64,000 nucleotides of DNA from Alicycliphilus sp. UBA6560 (GTDB lineage: Bacteria; Pseudomonadota; Gammaproteobacteria; Burkholderiales; Burkholderiaceae_C). Numbering within the stretch: position 1 is the first letter of the stretch; each line of letters begins with the position of its first letter. Position numbers and translations under genes: made by a program. The notes below the pieces were generated by a model, which was not told the origin of the DNA, did no database searches, and worked only from the letters and a program-made list of their open reading frames with translations. Shown in pieces: positions 17,483-25,656 of this stretch. The stretch is taken from positions 1-64,000 of the forward strand of contig DJJU01000013.1 in NCBI GenBank assembly GCA_002434305.1, given 5' to 3'.

Positions 17483-17620
17483 CTGCGCATCGAGCCGCCT
17501 GCGGCGTCTCGCCCCTGTCGGGCTTCCATCGTTCCCTCGCTCCGCTCGGCTGACGCCTCCGGCCCGGCTTCCAGATCCGGGCCTGCGCGCTTCGCTTGCC
17601 GTGCGGTCGGCGTGGAAGGT
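17483..17620. repeat. ICE-internal dispersed repeat, diverged copy (short form)
   Basis: Contains CGAGCCGCCTGCGGCGTC, CTGACGCCTCCGGCC and GGGCCTGCGCGCTTCGCTTGCC, matching the 16469 copy best. Similarity to the full-length copies is limited to the CGCGCTTCGCTTGCC region. Confidence 0.5.
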
Positions 17621-17939
17621 GCCTGTTGCCTTGTCCAGCCGTCTCCCCTGACTTCATCACCTTGTCCGCGACTGTAGCCCGCTCCCGTGTGCCATCAAGG
17701 CGCGCAGGGCCGTGTCCTCGGCTGCGCCTGCGGGCCGCACCAACCCTGCGCTTTTCTCCTTGACGGCCCCCGTCCGCGCGCTCCTGACCGTCGCGGGCGA
17801 TGAACTCAGGAAAGACGGTGGCAACAGGGCCAACCGGGTTCCTCGTGCCGACCGCACCGAACAGCCACAAAGGCTGGGCTCCGAATCTTGGAATCCGGTG
17901 TGCGTGAACAACAAACCTCTTTTTGTCAGGAGAAAGACC

Positions 17940-18767
17940 ATGCAACTCGCTTCCCGTTTCGCTTCCCATTCCCCCGCGCTGCGTTCCGACTATCCCCTGT
18001 CGGATGACCAGATTCACCGTGTAGCGCCGTCCATCTTTGCGGATGCCCCGCATGAGAGCCGTTCGCAGCGGTACGCCTATATCCCCACGGCGGCAGTGTT
18101 GACCGAGCTTCGCAAGGAAGGGTTTCAGCCCTTCATGGTGACGCAAACCCGTGTGCGCGATGAAGGCAAGCGCGAGCACACGAAACACATGCTGCGCCTG
18201 CGCCATGCCAGCCAGATCAACGGCGCGGAAGCCAACGAAATCATCCTGCTGAACTCGCACGATGGCACCAGCAGTTACCAGATGCTGGCGGGCCAATTCA
18301 GATTTGTTTGTAGCAATGGCCTTGTCTGCGGCGACACCGTGGCCGATGTGCGCGTCCCCCACAAAGGCGACGTGGCGGGCCAAGTCATCGAAGGCGCTTT
18401 TGAGGTGCTGCGCGGTTTCGACCGTGTGCGCGATTCCCGCGATGCCATGCGCGCCATCACGCTGGACGAAGGCGAGGCCGAGGTGTTTGCCCGCGCCGCG
18501 CTGGCCCTCAAGTACGACGACCCGAACAAGCCCGCGCCCATCACCGAAAGCCAGATTCTGATGCCGCGCCGGTTTGAAGACCGCCGCCCCGACCTGTGGA
18601 GCGTGTTCAACCGCACGCAGGAGAACTTGACCAAGGGCGGCCTGTCCGGGCGCAGCGCCAACGGACGTCGCCAGCAAACCCGCCCCGTGCAAGGCATTGA
18701 TTCCGATGTGCGCCTCAATCGCGCCCTCTGGATGCTGGCCGATGGCCTGCGCCAGTTGAAAGCCTGA
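17940..18767 (+). CDS. DUF932 (phage/plasmid-like TIGR03299-type) protein
   Basis: 275 residues of the DUF932 family, common on plasmids, phages and ICEs and of unknown biochemical role. Recognisable segments: SQRYAYIPTAAVLTELRKEGFQPF, HMLRLRH, EIILLNSHDGTSSYQMLAGQFRFVCSNGLVCGD, and the C-terminal RTQENLTKGGLSGRS..GRRQQTRPVQGIDSDVRLNRALW. ATG 17940 follows CAGGAGA; the frame is open to 17712 but that part has no start signal. It is followed at 65 bp by parB, a pairing usual in this ICE family. A role in single-strand DNA or anti-defence functions has been speculated; none is shown by the sequence. Confidence 0.85.
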   Translation: MQLASRFASHSPALRSDYPLSDDQIHRVAPSIFADAPHESRSQRYAYIPTAAVLTELRKEGFQPFMVTQTRVRDEGKREHTKHMLRLRHASQINGAEANEIILLNSHDGTSSYQMLAGQFRFVCSNGLVCGDTVADVRVPHKGDVAGQVIEGAFEVLRGFDRVRDSRDAMRAITLDEGEAEVFARAALALKYDDPNKPAPITESQILMPRRFEDRRPDLWSVFNRTQENLTKGGLSGRSANGRRQQTRPVQGIDSDVRLNRALWMLADGLRQLKA

Positions 18768-18832
18768 CCCGTCCCCCGCAGGAGGGGCGGTTTCCCCTCC
18801 ACTCCCTTGTTTCACTCGATTGGAGAACCACC

Positions 18833-20902
18833 ATGAACGCCATCACCTACACCGAAGCCCGCGCCGTCAATGCCGCCGCCGCAATCCCGCTGGAAGCTGC
18901 CGACCCGACCAAGAACCTGATTCTGGTTCCGCTGTCGCGGCTGGTGCTGCGCCCCACGGGCCGCAACGTGCGCAAGACCTCGCGCATGTCCATCCCCGAG
19001 CTGGCCGCATCCATCCAGCGCGTGGGCCTGCTGCAAAACCTGATCGTCATCCCCGCCAGCGATGGCGAGCATTACGAAGTCGTGGCCGGTGGCCGACGCC
19101 TCGCAGCTTTGAAGCTGCTGGCGAAAAAGCACCGCATCGCCAAGGATTGGGAGGTGCCTTGCTTGCAAGTGGCCGACGGTACGGCCCGCACCGCCAGCCT
19201 CACCGAGAACGTGCAGCGCGAAGCCATGCACCCGGCAGACCAGTTTGAAGCCTTCGCCGCACTGGTGATGGAGGGCCGGCCCATCGAGGACATTGCGGCG
19301 GATTTTTCCGTCACGCCGCTGGTGGTGCAGCGCCGCTTGAAGCTGGCGAATGTCTCGCCGCGCCTGATGGCCGACTACCGGGCCGACGCGGTGACGCTCG
19401 ATCAGTTGATGGCGCTGTCCATCACCGACGACCACGCCGCGCAGGAAGCCGCGTTCTACGATGCGCCGCAGTGGCAGCGCCAGCCGTCCGCGCTGCGCGA
19501 CCGACTCACTGAGCGCGAAATCGACGCCTACCGGCATCCGCTGGTGCGCTTCGTCGGGCTGGACGCCTACGAAGCCGCAGGCGGTGGCGTGCGCCGTGAC
19601 CTGTTCGCGGAAGGTGACGCGGGCGTGTATCTGACCGATGCCGCGCTGCTGGACAGGCTGGCGCAAGACCGGCTGGCGGGCATCGCCGCCGAGATGAAGG
19701 CCGAAGGCTGGGCATGGGTGGATGCCACGCCGGGCGTGACCCATGCCGACCTGCACGCCTTCCAGCGTGCGCCGAGGGAGCGGCGCGAGCCGACCAAGCG
19801 CGAAGCGCAGCGCATCGAAAAGCTGCAAGCCAAGGTGCAGGTCATTGGCGAAGCCCTCGATGATGCGCTGGAAGCCGAGGACGAGGACAAGGCCGACGCG
19901 CTGCAAGAGGAAGGCGAAGCCGTGGGCGAGCAGTTGCAGGCGTTGGAAGATGGTTTGCAGGACTACAGCCCGACCGTGAAGGCCGCAGCCGGTGCCATCG
20001 TCACTATCGACCGCAACGGGCAGGCCGTCATTCATCGCGGCCTGATGCGCGAAGCCGAGGCCAAGGCGCTGCGCACGCTGGAACGCCTGCGCCAAGGTTT
20101 CGGCAGTGAGGATGCCGAGAGCGACGACGAAGGCGAAGACGGAGACAGCGAGGGGCAGCCCAAGACCGCCGCCATGTCCGACCGGCTGGCGCAGCGGTTG
20201 AGCGCCCACCGTACCGCCGCGCTGCAAATCGAAGTCGCCCGGCATCCGCAAGTGGCGCTGGCCGCGCTGGTGCATGGCATGGTGCAGACCGTCTTGCAGG
20301 AAAGCCACTACGGCCCCCGTCATGATGCGTTGCCGCTGGGCGTGAGCCTGAAAGTGCAAGACCGGCTGGAAGGCATGGCCCCGGACTGGCCGGAATCGCC
20401 TGCTGCCGTGGCGCTGCGCGAGTTGCAACAGGTGGCGGGCGAAGCCTTGCCGCAGGACAGCACCGAACTGTTCGCCGCGCTGCTGGCGAAGTCGCAAGAC
20501 GAACTCGTCAAGCTGCTGGCCGTGTGCGTGGCCTCCACGGTGGACGTGGTGATGCCCCGCGCCACGCCGCACCAACCCGGCGCGGAACTGGCGCAGGCCG
20601 TGGGCCTCGATATGGCTGCATGGTGGCAGCCGACCGCAGAAGGATACTTCAAGCACGTTCCCAAGGCCGTGATTCTGCAAGCCGTGGGCGAGTACGCGCC
20701 GGACTCCATTAACCGGCTGGCGAAACTGAAGAAGGCCGATATTGCCAGCGAAGCCGAGCGGCTGGCCGATGGCACCGGCTGGATGCCTGCCATCTTCAAG
20801 GCCGAAGGCCCGGAAGCTGTGCCGGAGGAAGCGCAGGCGCAGGATGCCCCGAAGGATGCCGAGGCAATGGCGGATGAAACCGCCTTGGCGCTGGCCGCTT
20901 GA
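18833..20902 (+). CDS. parB: Large ParB/Spo0J-family protein of the ICE
   Basis: 689 residues. The ParB N-terminal CTPase/nuclease-like domain is visible: LVPLSRLVLRPTGRNVRKT, LAASIQRVGLLQNLIVIP, YEVVAGGRRLAALKLL, TENVQREAMHPADQFEAFAALV, then the HTH IEDIAADFSVTPLVVQRRLKLANVSP (to about 185). The rest is a long Ala/Glu-rich region with a charged coiled coil (about 330-400) and an acidic linker EDAESDDEGEDGDSEG near 430. True plasmid ParB is about 300 residues; this long form is characteristic of ICE and plasmid cores and may act in DNA processing rather than partition. It is unlinked to parA (27076). GGAGAACC precedes ATG. Confidence 0.88.
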   Translation: MNAITYTEARAVNAAAAIPLEAADPTKNLILVPLSRLVLRPTGRNVRKTSRMSIPELAASIQRVGLLQNLIVIPASDGEHYEVVAGGRRLAALKLLAKKHRIAKDWEVPCLQVADGTARTASLTENVQREAMHPADQFEAFAALVMEGRPIEDIAADFSVTPLVVQRRLKLANVSPRLMADYRADAVTLDQLMALSITDDHAAQEAAFYDAPQWQRQPSALRDRLTEREIDAYRHPLVRFVGLDAYEAAGGGVRRDLFAEGDAGVYLTDAALLDRLAQDRLAGIAAEMKAEGWAWVDATPGVTHADLHAFQRAPRERREPTKREAQRIEKLQAKVQVIGEALDDALEAEDEDKADALQEEGEAVGEQLQALEDGLQDYSPTVKAAAGAIVTIDRNGQAVIHRGLMREAEAKALRTLERLRQGFGSEDAESDDEGEDGDSEGQPKTAAMSDRLAQRLSAHRTAALQIEVARHPQVALAALVHGMVQTVLQESHYGPRHDALPLGVSLKVQDRLEGMAPDWPESPAAVALRELQQVAGEALPQDSTELFAALLAKSQDELVKLLAVCVASTVDVVMPRATPHQPGAELAQAVGLDMAAWWQPTAEGYFKHVPKAVILQAVGEYAPDSINRLAKLKKADIASEAERLADGTGWMPAIFKAEGPEAVPEEAQAQDAPKDAEAMADETALALAA

Positions 20903-20917
20903 CCCGCGCCGACAGCA

Positions 20918-21062
20918 AGCGCCCCGGCCTCGACCGGGGCGCTTTGCGTTGTGTGGCGGCTCATCGAGACGAAGGAATGACCCGACCAGCACCGCGCCCA
21001 GGCCGGTTCCGCCCTGGGCGCGGTGAACAGCAAAATCCGGGCGCGGCAGTGGCCGCGCCCGG
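20918..21062 (+). terminator. Three successive perfect GC-rich hairpins after parB
   Basis: Hairpin 1: AGCGCCCCGG/CCGGGGCGCT (20918-20943, loop 6). Hairpin 2: ACCGCGCCCAGG/CCTGGGCGCGGT (20991-21024, loop 10). Hairpin 3: CCGGGCGCGGC/GCCGCGCCCGG (21037-21062, loop 4). None has a proper T-run, although TTTGCGTT follows the first. They separate parB from the convergent HNH gene and probably stabilise or end transcripts. Confidence 0.6.
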
Positions 21063-21132
21063 TGTTCAAGGCCAACAGCCGAACCAGAACGCCGCCGCCT
21101 TCGCTGTAGCTCAGGCGGCGGCGTTAGAGGTG

Positions 21133-22053
21133 TCAGCCCCGGAAGGAGGCTGCCACCAGCCCTGGCAGCGCCTCCAGGTATGGGTGGCTCATGAGCTTCG
21201 AGCTGGAGGCGTCAATCGTGATTACCTCGCCCGTTCCTTCATCGGCAAAGATTCCAACCGCAGGTGTCACCGCAAATAGGGTGAAGCACCCGAACAGATC
21301 AACGGAAGTCACCACACCAACGCTGGGCATGACGGCACAGGTGATGGCATGTTCAGCGTGTCTTGCAGAACGAGCAAACCCGGGCGGTAGCGGCTGGAAC
21401 GCGGCGCCGGCAATCTTGGTGCGAGCCAGAGCCTCATCACTCTCGGCCATCATCGCAGCCCGTAGCTGCTGACCACTTGGCCCTGTGATTGCCTCGTCAC
21501 CGAAGATTTTCACTGTCGTGAGATAGGCGATTTTGAACAGTTGCCGCCGGATCATGAGCATGTCGGCGACCAGCCGCATGTTCAGTTGAGGCTGTCCCTG
21601 GCTTGTTTCTGCCCCAAGTTCGACGGCGATGCCCTTCTTTGCGTAGTTCGCTGCAATTTGGTTCGCCATCTGTCGGGCTGCATCACCAAAGCCGCGAACA
21701 CCGATCACTCGCCCCTCGCTGTCGGTGTCCACTGGCTGATGGAACTTCAGATCCAGACCGTTCTGCGAGAACGTAGCTCTCACATCCTCGCCGCTACCGT
21801 GGACAGTTCCATTCACGGCTGCTTTGACGTTGCCAGACCGGGAGACCACTCCCTGAGACATAGCCAAAAAACGAACCATCGGATCGTTGACTGTCGGCTC
21901 GTCGATGAGGTCATTCATCCGACTGTTTTCAGCGGCTAGCGCGCGAACCGTGAAGCTGGCGGGAGCCCCCAGAGCCACGGGAAGTATGTGCTCGTCGTTG
22001 CTTTCTCCCGATGCGAGCGGCGTCAGGGCATATGGGCAAAGTGTCTGAGTCAT
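21133..22053 (-). CDS. HNH-endonuclease-like protein (reverse-strand insertion)
   Basis: 306 residues. The N-terminus LCPYALTPLASGESNDEHILPVALGAPASF resembles the start of HNH_5-type nucleases, with Cys followed by the (D/N)EHILPxALG first His. The second Cys of the usual CxxC is Ala-Leu here, so zinc binding may be altered. The remainder has no domain I can name; it includes MLMIRRQLFKIAYLTTVKIFGDEAI and a C-terminal hydrophobic stretch. It is the only reverse gene in the left ICE core apart from the small XRE gene, and it is less GC-rich, suggesting separate acquisition. Predicted role in defence or restriction is inference. Confidence 0.55.
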   Translation of the reverse strand: MTQTLCPYALTPLASGESNDEHILPVALGAPASFTVRALAAENSRMNDLIDEPTVNDPMVRFLAMSQGVVSRSGNVKAAVNGTVHGSGEDVRATFSQNGLDLKFHQPVDTDSEGRVIGVRGFGDAARQMANQIAANYAKKGIAVELGAETSQGQPQLNMRLVADMLMIRRQLFKIAYLTTVKIFGDEAITGPSGQQLRAAMMAESDEALARTKIAGAAFQPLPPGFARSARHAEHAITCAVMPSVGVVTSVDLFGCFTLFAVTPAVGIFADEGTGEVITIDASSSKLMSHPYLEALPGLVAASFRG

Positions 22054-22907
22054 CGTTAAACGTGTTGGAGTTGTTGTCTGCTATACGCTGGCACTGATTC
22101 CGAAAGCTCTATGGTGCCCGATGCTGGTTGTTTTGGGCGTGTCGGCGCAAGCGCCGCCGGGCTTTCGGGCTGCGCCCCGTGCCGTCTGTGTCGTCACGGC
22201 CATTCGGCTTCAATCCCTCACGCCTTCGCGCCTGCGGCGCTGCGCGCTTCGCTTGCCTCCGGGGAAAGCCCTGCGGACTATCCCCGCCGCGCGACGCTTG
22301 GCGCCCCTCGATACCGCCGAACCGGCTGCGCCGGATCGGCCCGGCCAGCGCCCCGCCGCGATGGACGGGGCGCTGGCGAACACGCTGGCACTTGCTGCGG
22401 CAGGTTGTGCAAATGCGTGCCGTCCTCAACGCTGGCAGTTCGTACCCATCACGTCCACGAAGGACGGTTCACGGACAACCCGCCCGGCATCGCTATGGAG
22501 CTTCCACGCCACGCCTCAACACCGGCGCCGCAAGGTGCGGTGGGGGCGTTCTCGCTTGTCATTGGGTGGTTGACTTGGCCCGCGTCAGCGGGCGAGCCGG
22601 AGCAGCCTTCGTGCGGGGATGCCGAGCCGGCCCTATCTCCTTGCGGTGCGGTTCGGCCCAAGGCGTCCTTGTGTTGTTGTGAATCCTGGCGGTGGCGCGG
22701 CTGCGCCTCGGGCTTCATGGCTGCAACCGTCCAGCGAAAACAATTTCCCCTCTGCTGCGCAGATTCCTCGCGGGACAAATTCTTTTCGCCTCCCGGCTCT
22801 CCACTGCGTTTCGACCGCAAGCGGTGCAGCCAGCCCGTCCCCCGCCGGCCGGATCACAACAAGGACGCGATGGGCGCGAACCTTGTTCCACCAAAAGGAG
22901 TTTCATC
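22054..22907. other. 854-bp stretch without a convincing gene
   Basis: Holds the HNH gene's upstream region, repeat copy B (22155-22351), about 500 bp of GC-rich unassigned sequence and the leader of the DUF736 gene. ORFs here run through the repeat in several frames and look non-coding. Confidence 0.5.
22155..22351. repeat. ICE-internal dispersed repeat, copy B (full length)
   Basis: About 197 bp from CGCCGGGCTTTCGGGCTGCG to CGGCCAGCGCC, near-identical in order and sequence to copy C at 23381. It includes GTCACGGCCATTCGGCT, CAATCCCTCACGCCTTCG, CGCTTCGCTTGCCTCC and TATCCCCGCCGCG. Confidence 0.85.
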
Positions 22908-23222
22908 ATGGCCAACATCGGCACCTTCACCGCAGACAAAGACGGCTTCACCGGCACGCTTCGCACCCTGACGCTCAACGTCAAGGTCAAGCTGGTGCCC
23001 AACGACAAGGGCGACAACGAGAAGGCCCCTGACTTCCGCCTGCAGGCCGCCAGCCACGACATCGGCGCGGCGTGGAAGAAGACCAGTGAGGCCGGGCGGG
23101 AGTACATCTCCGTGACCCTCGACGATCCTTCGTTCCCGTCCACTGTCTACGCCCGCCTGATCGAAGGCGAGAACGGCACGCACGACCTGATCTGGTCGCG
23201 CAGCAAGCCCCAGGCGGCGTAA
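22908..23222 (+). CDS. DUF736 family protein
   Basis: 104 residues. Family start MANIGTFTADKDGFTGTLRTLTLN, then KVKLVPNDKGDNEKAPDFRLQAASHDIGAAWKKTSEAGREYISVTLDDPSFPSTVYARLIEGENGTHDLIWSR. DUF736 proteins are small single-domain proteins of mobile elements and rhizobial plasmids, function unknown. A strong AAAAGGAG (22893-22900) gives the start, and a 14-bp perfect hairpin follows the stop. Confidence 0.9.
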   Translation: MANIGTFTADKDGFTGTLRTLTLNVKVKLVPNDKGDNEKAPDFRLQAASHDIGAAWKKTSEAGREYISVTLDDPSFPSTVYARLIEGENGTHDLIWSRSKPQAA

Positions 23223-23231
23223 CCGCCGCCC

Positions 23232-23263
23232 GCAGCGCCCCGCCACACGGCGGGGCGCTGCGC
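23232..23263 (+). terminator. Perfect 14-bp hairpin after the DUF736 gene
   Basis: CGCAGCGCCCCGCC/GGCGGGGCGCTGCG with loop ACAC, beginning 10 bases after the stop codon. No T-run, so it is a likely mRNA-stabilising or weak terminator hairpin. Confidence 0.65.
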
Positions 23264-23580
23264 TGTTCGTTCGTCCCGAACGCAGCCGCCGCAGGCAGTG
23301 CCCCATATCGGGCTGCGTTTCCCTGTCTGGATATGGCGTCTACGGTTGCAGTCAGGACATGGCGTGTCGGTGCGATGCACCGCCGGGCTTTACGGGCTAC
23401 GCCCCGTGCCGTCTTTGCCGTCACGGCCATCCGGCTCCAATCCCTCACGCCTTCGCGCCTGCGGCGCTGCGCGCTTCGCTTGCCTCCGAGGGAAAGCCCC
23501 TGCGGGCTATCCCCGCCGCGCTGGGCTTGGCGCCCCTCGATACCACCGAACCGGCGGCGCCGGATCGACCCGGCCAGCGC
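23264..23580. other. Gap between DUF736 and the XRE regulator, mostly repeat copy C
   Basis: No gene seen. The first 117 bp are unassigned; the rest is the repeat at 23381-23581. Confidence 0.5.
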
Positions 23581-23581
23581 C
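23381..23581. repeat. ICE-internal dispersed repeat, copy C (full length)
   Basis: About 201 bp, same start (CGCCGGGCTTT) and end (CGGCCAGCGCC) as copy B, with a few substitutions and one-base indels. Its end touches the stop codon of the reverse-strand XRE gene. Confidence 0.85.
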
Positions 23582-23877
23582 TACGGCTGCTGGGCCGCCG
23601 CTGCGAGCTGGCTTTCAGCCTCGCTCATCAGCACGGCCGTGCTGCATTCGAGCGCGCTGGCGATCTTGAAGATGATCGCCAGCGTGGGCATGTGCTCGCC
23701 ACGCTCGACCTTGCCCATGTGCGAACGCTCGACACCGGCCAGGTGCGCCAGCGACTCCTGCGCGATGCCGCGTTCCGTCCGCAACGCGCGCACCGCCGCG
23801 CCGAAGGCTTGCGCCAACTCGGCATCGTAGGTGGTGGCGCCGGCCGGTCGGCCGCGCTGGATGGATCGCTTCTGCAT
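23581..23877 (-). CDS. XRE-family transcriptional regulator
   Basis: 98 residues with a Cro/C1-type HTH: AFGAAVRALRTERGIAQESLAHLAGVERSHMGKVERGEHMPTLAIIFKIASALE (about 25-78). The ESLAHLAGVERSHMGKVERG recognition region is typical of single-domain ICE regulators. The start MQKRSIQRGRP is at 23877; the frame extends to 23904 without a better start. It is divergent from the DUF2958 gene across a 222-bp region rich in inverted repeats, its probable operator. Confidence 0.85.
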   Translation of the reverse strand: MQKRSIQRGRPAGATTYDAELAQAFGAAVRALRTERGIAQESLAHLAGVERSHMGKVERGEHMPTLAIIFKIASALECSTAVLMSEAESQLAAAAQQP

Positions 23878-23999
23878 GGACAGAAGCGTCGAGTCGCAGC
23901 ACAATTAAACCACGTTATCTTTAACTCTTTCATCAACGCCTCACTGTTTTGTGTTTTTACGGAAATACGCATCCGTGCCTCTGCGGATTTCCACAAAGG

Positions 24000-24079
24000 C
24001 GCAAAGCCACGAAATCACAATCGTGCTTTTTCTCAAATCCGCCGATGCGGCTTTGCGTTTTCACGCTTGGGCGGATTTG
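24000..24079. promoter_or_regulatory. Interleaved inverted repeats in the XRE/DUF2958 divergent region
   Basis: CGCAAAGCC (24000-24008) pairs with GGCTTTGCG (24049-24057), and CAAATCCGCC (24034-24043) pairs with GGCGGATTTG (24070-24079). Both are perfect but interleaved, so in RNA they would exclude each other or form a pseudoknot; in DNA they could be paired operator sites. GCGGATTT occurs again at 23983-23990. Confidence 0.55.
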
Positions 24080-24099
24080 TGAATTGGGAATAGACCGCC

Positions 24100-24447
24100 A
24101 TGAAGCCACTCATCACCGAGGACGAGCGCCAGCGCCTGCTGGCCCACGGTCAAGCCCGTGCCGACGGTCAGGCCGGCGACCCGCTGCCCGTGGTACGCCT
24201 GTTCACCCCGGACGCGCACCTCACCTGGCTGCTCGCTTCGCTCGACCCGGCAGACGGCGATACGGCCTACGGCCTGATCGACCTAGGCCTGGGGATGCCC
24301 GAGCTGGGCACCGTGAAGCTGTCCGACCTGGCATCCATCGTCGGGCCGCGCCAGCAGCCCGTGATGCGGGATCGGTATTTCCAGGCGGTGCGGCCTTTGT
24401 CGGAATACCTGCGGCTGATGCAGGAAAACGGCGGCATTGTCGATTAA
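24100..24447 (+). CDS. DUF2958 domain protein
   Basis: 115 residues: MKPLITEDERQRLLAHGQAR, VVRLFTPDAHLTWLLASLDPADGDTAYGLIDLGLGMPELGTVKLSDLASI, DRYFQAVRPLSEYLRLMQENG. This is the DUF2958 family, a small soluble protein conserved in Tn4371-like and related ICEs, function unknown. It lies between two inverted-repeat-rich intergenic regions. Confidence 0.9.
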   Translation: MKPLITEDERQRLLAHGQARADGQAGDPLPVVRLFTPDAHLTWLLASLDPADGDTAYGLIDLGLGMPELGTVKLSDLASIVGPRQQPVMRDRYFQAVRPLSEYLRLMQENGGIVD

Positions 24448-24477
24448 GCCGTTCGTGTTCTGGCGCAGCCGGACGTA

Positions 24478-24558
24478 TTGAGACTATTTCCGTCGCAATT
24501 CGGATTTGTCCGGTCTCAATTCGCACTCTTGCATGAAGCCGAGGCTTTGAGACGGAAA
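24478..24558. promoter_or_regulatory. Competing inverted repeats (TTGAGAC / GTCTCAA set)
   Basis: TTGAGAC (24478-24484) and TTGAGAC (24547-24553) can each pair with the single GTCTCAA (24513-24519). TTTCCGTC (24487-24494) pairs with GACGGAAA (24551-24558). The arrangement allows alternative folds or multiple binding sites. Confidence 0.5.
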
Positions 24559-24673
24559 CGGTCACGATCTTTGGCGCTGGCTACGGCACCTTGATTTGTG
24601 CCGCGTGACGTTCTTGGACTGCGTGGCCGTCGTATTCGGACGCATTGCGCAATACCCCGGAGCCAATCGGTCT

Positions 24674-24700
24674 TTGACACTTGATGTTACAGCTTAATAA
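24674..24700 (+). promoter_or_regulatory. Promoter candidate for the DUF2285-repA region
   Basis: Perfect -35 hexamer TTGACA (24674-24679) followed by an AT-rich stretch TTAATAA (24694-24700) as a weak -10 with a 15-bp spacer. It is 91 bp upstream of the DUF2285 gene. Confidence 0.4.
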
Positions 24701-24790
24701 ACAGACTCGGACGATGTTTTGATGTGGACGCGGTAGCTCCGTTCTGAATGCCCGTGACGACGTTCCTGCAATTCGACGGGAGCTGGCGTC

Positions 24791-25573
24791 ATGGTCAATC
24801 CACACCATATCGCGCACTGGTATCCGACCGCCGCGTACCTCTACATCTTGTGCCTGGACACGCTCGCACTGGCCTGGGAGTACCTGCGCCGTCATCCCGA
24901 CTACCGGCTCGACTGGCTGCGCCACCGTCGCCGGTCGCAAACACATCAGGCCACGCAACAGGCGGCACTTCGCTGGGGCTTGCGCTTGCTGGAAGACCCG
25001 GCCCTGGATGCGCGCGACGCGCATCCGGCCTGGCTTCCCGGCCACGATGCCGTAGTTCAGCTCCATCCCGATGCCGACCCGCCACCCGATGCGCTGACCT
25101 TCACGTTCTGGCACATCCCTGGCCACAAACAATTGCTGCATGACGGCAAAGGGCTGGCGCTGATCGCGCGCAGCCCCGGCCATTGCGCGCGCTTCGCGCT
25201 GGCGCCCGGCCTGGAAGACGGCATGGCTGTCGCCTATGCCAATCGCGGAAGTGGCGGCGGCGCTGCTGCGCCTACGCGCAGCGCGACGCTGGCCACCGCC
25301 AGGCCCCGGCCAGCACCGGCAGCGATGCTGGAGCTGCACACCCTGCAGGCGCTCGACGCGACCCTGGCGGGCGCGTCCTTGCGCGAGGTGGCCGAGGGCC
25401 TGTTCGGTGCCGACGCCGTGGCGGCCGACTGGCACGCCGACGGCGACTTGCGTGCCCGCGTGCGTCGCATGGTGCGCCGGGGCAATGCGTTGATGCGCGG
25501 CGGCTATCGCCGCCTAGCACAACTACCGCCGCTTGAGAAGGGACGTTTTGATGGGGATGCAAAACGTCCCTGA
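24791..25573 (+). CDS. DUF2285 domain protein (putative DNA-binding regulator)
   Basis: 260 residues. The N-terminus WYPTAAYLYILCLDTLALAWEYLRRHPDYRLDW is the transcription-regulator-like (DUF6499-type) domain; the C-terminal 90 residues (LHTLQALDATLAGASLREVAEGLFGADAVAADWHADGDLRARVRRMVRRGNALMRGGYRRL) are DUF2285, an HTH-like domain. Such proteins precede AlpA-like and repA genes in many ICEs and are assumed to regulate them. GGGAG lies upstream of ATG 24791. The next gene starts 83 bases downstream. Confidence 0.85.
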   Translation: MVNPHHIAHWYPTAAYLYILCLDTLALAWEYLRRHPDYRLDWLRHRRRSQTHQATQQAALRWGLRLLEDPALDARDAHPAWLPGHDAVVQLHPDADPPPDALTFTFWHIPGHKQLLHDGKGLALIARSPGHCARFALAPGLEDGMAVAYANRGSGGGAAAPTRSATLATARPRPAPAAMLELHTLQALDATLAGASLREVAEGLFGADAVAADWHADGDLRARVRRMVRRGNALMRGGYRRLAQLPPLEKGRFDGDAKRP

Positions 25574-25656
25574 GCAGCGGAGCTTCGTTTTCTGAGACTG
25601 CCTCCATCCGGTTGCGCTGTGTGGCCGGAGCTTCAAAACCGATGGAGGTTCACACC

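Larger units (their letters stand above)
17167..17939. other. 773-bp non-coding stretch with two ICE-internal repeats
   Basis: No gene with family-like composition is seen. It holds repeat copies at 17229-17362 and 17483-17620, then a leader to the DUF932 gene with a good ribosome site (CAGGAGA, 17927-17933). Confidence 0.55.
24448..24790. other. 343-bp regulatory gap before the DUF2285 gene
   Basis: No gene seen. Holds the repeat cluster at 24478-24558 and a promoter candidate at 24674. Composition is more AT-rich than its flanks, as expected for a control region. Confidence 0.55.

Noticed and set aside
16399..23581. CRISPR array (because of repeats in the left ICE core)
   Set aside because: Repeats are few, long (130-200 bp), irregularly spaced and lack uniform spacers; no cas genes are present.
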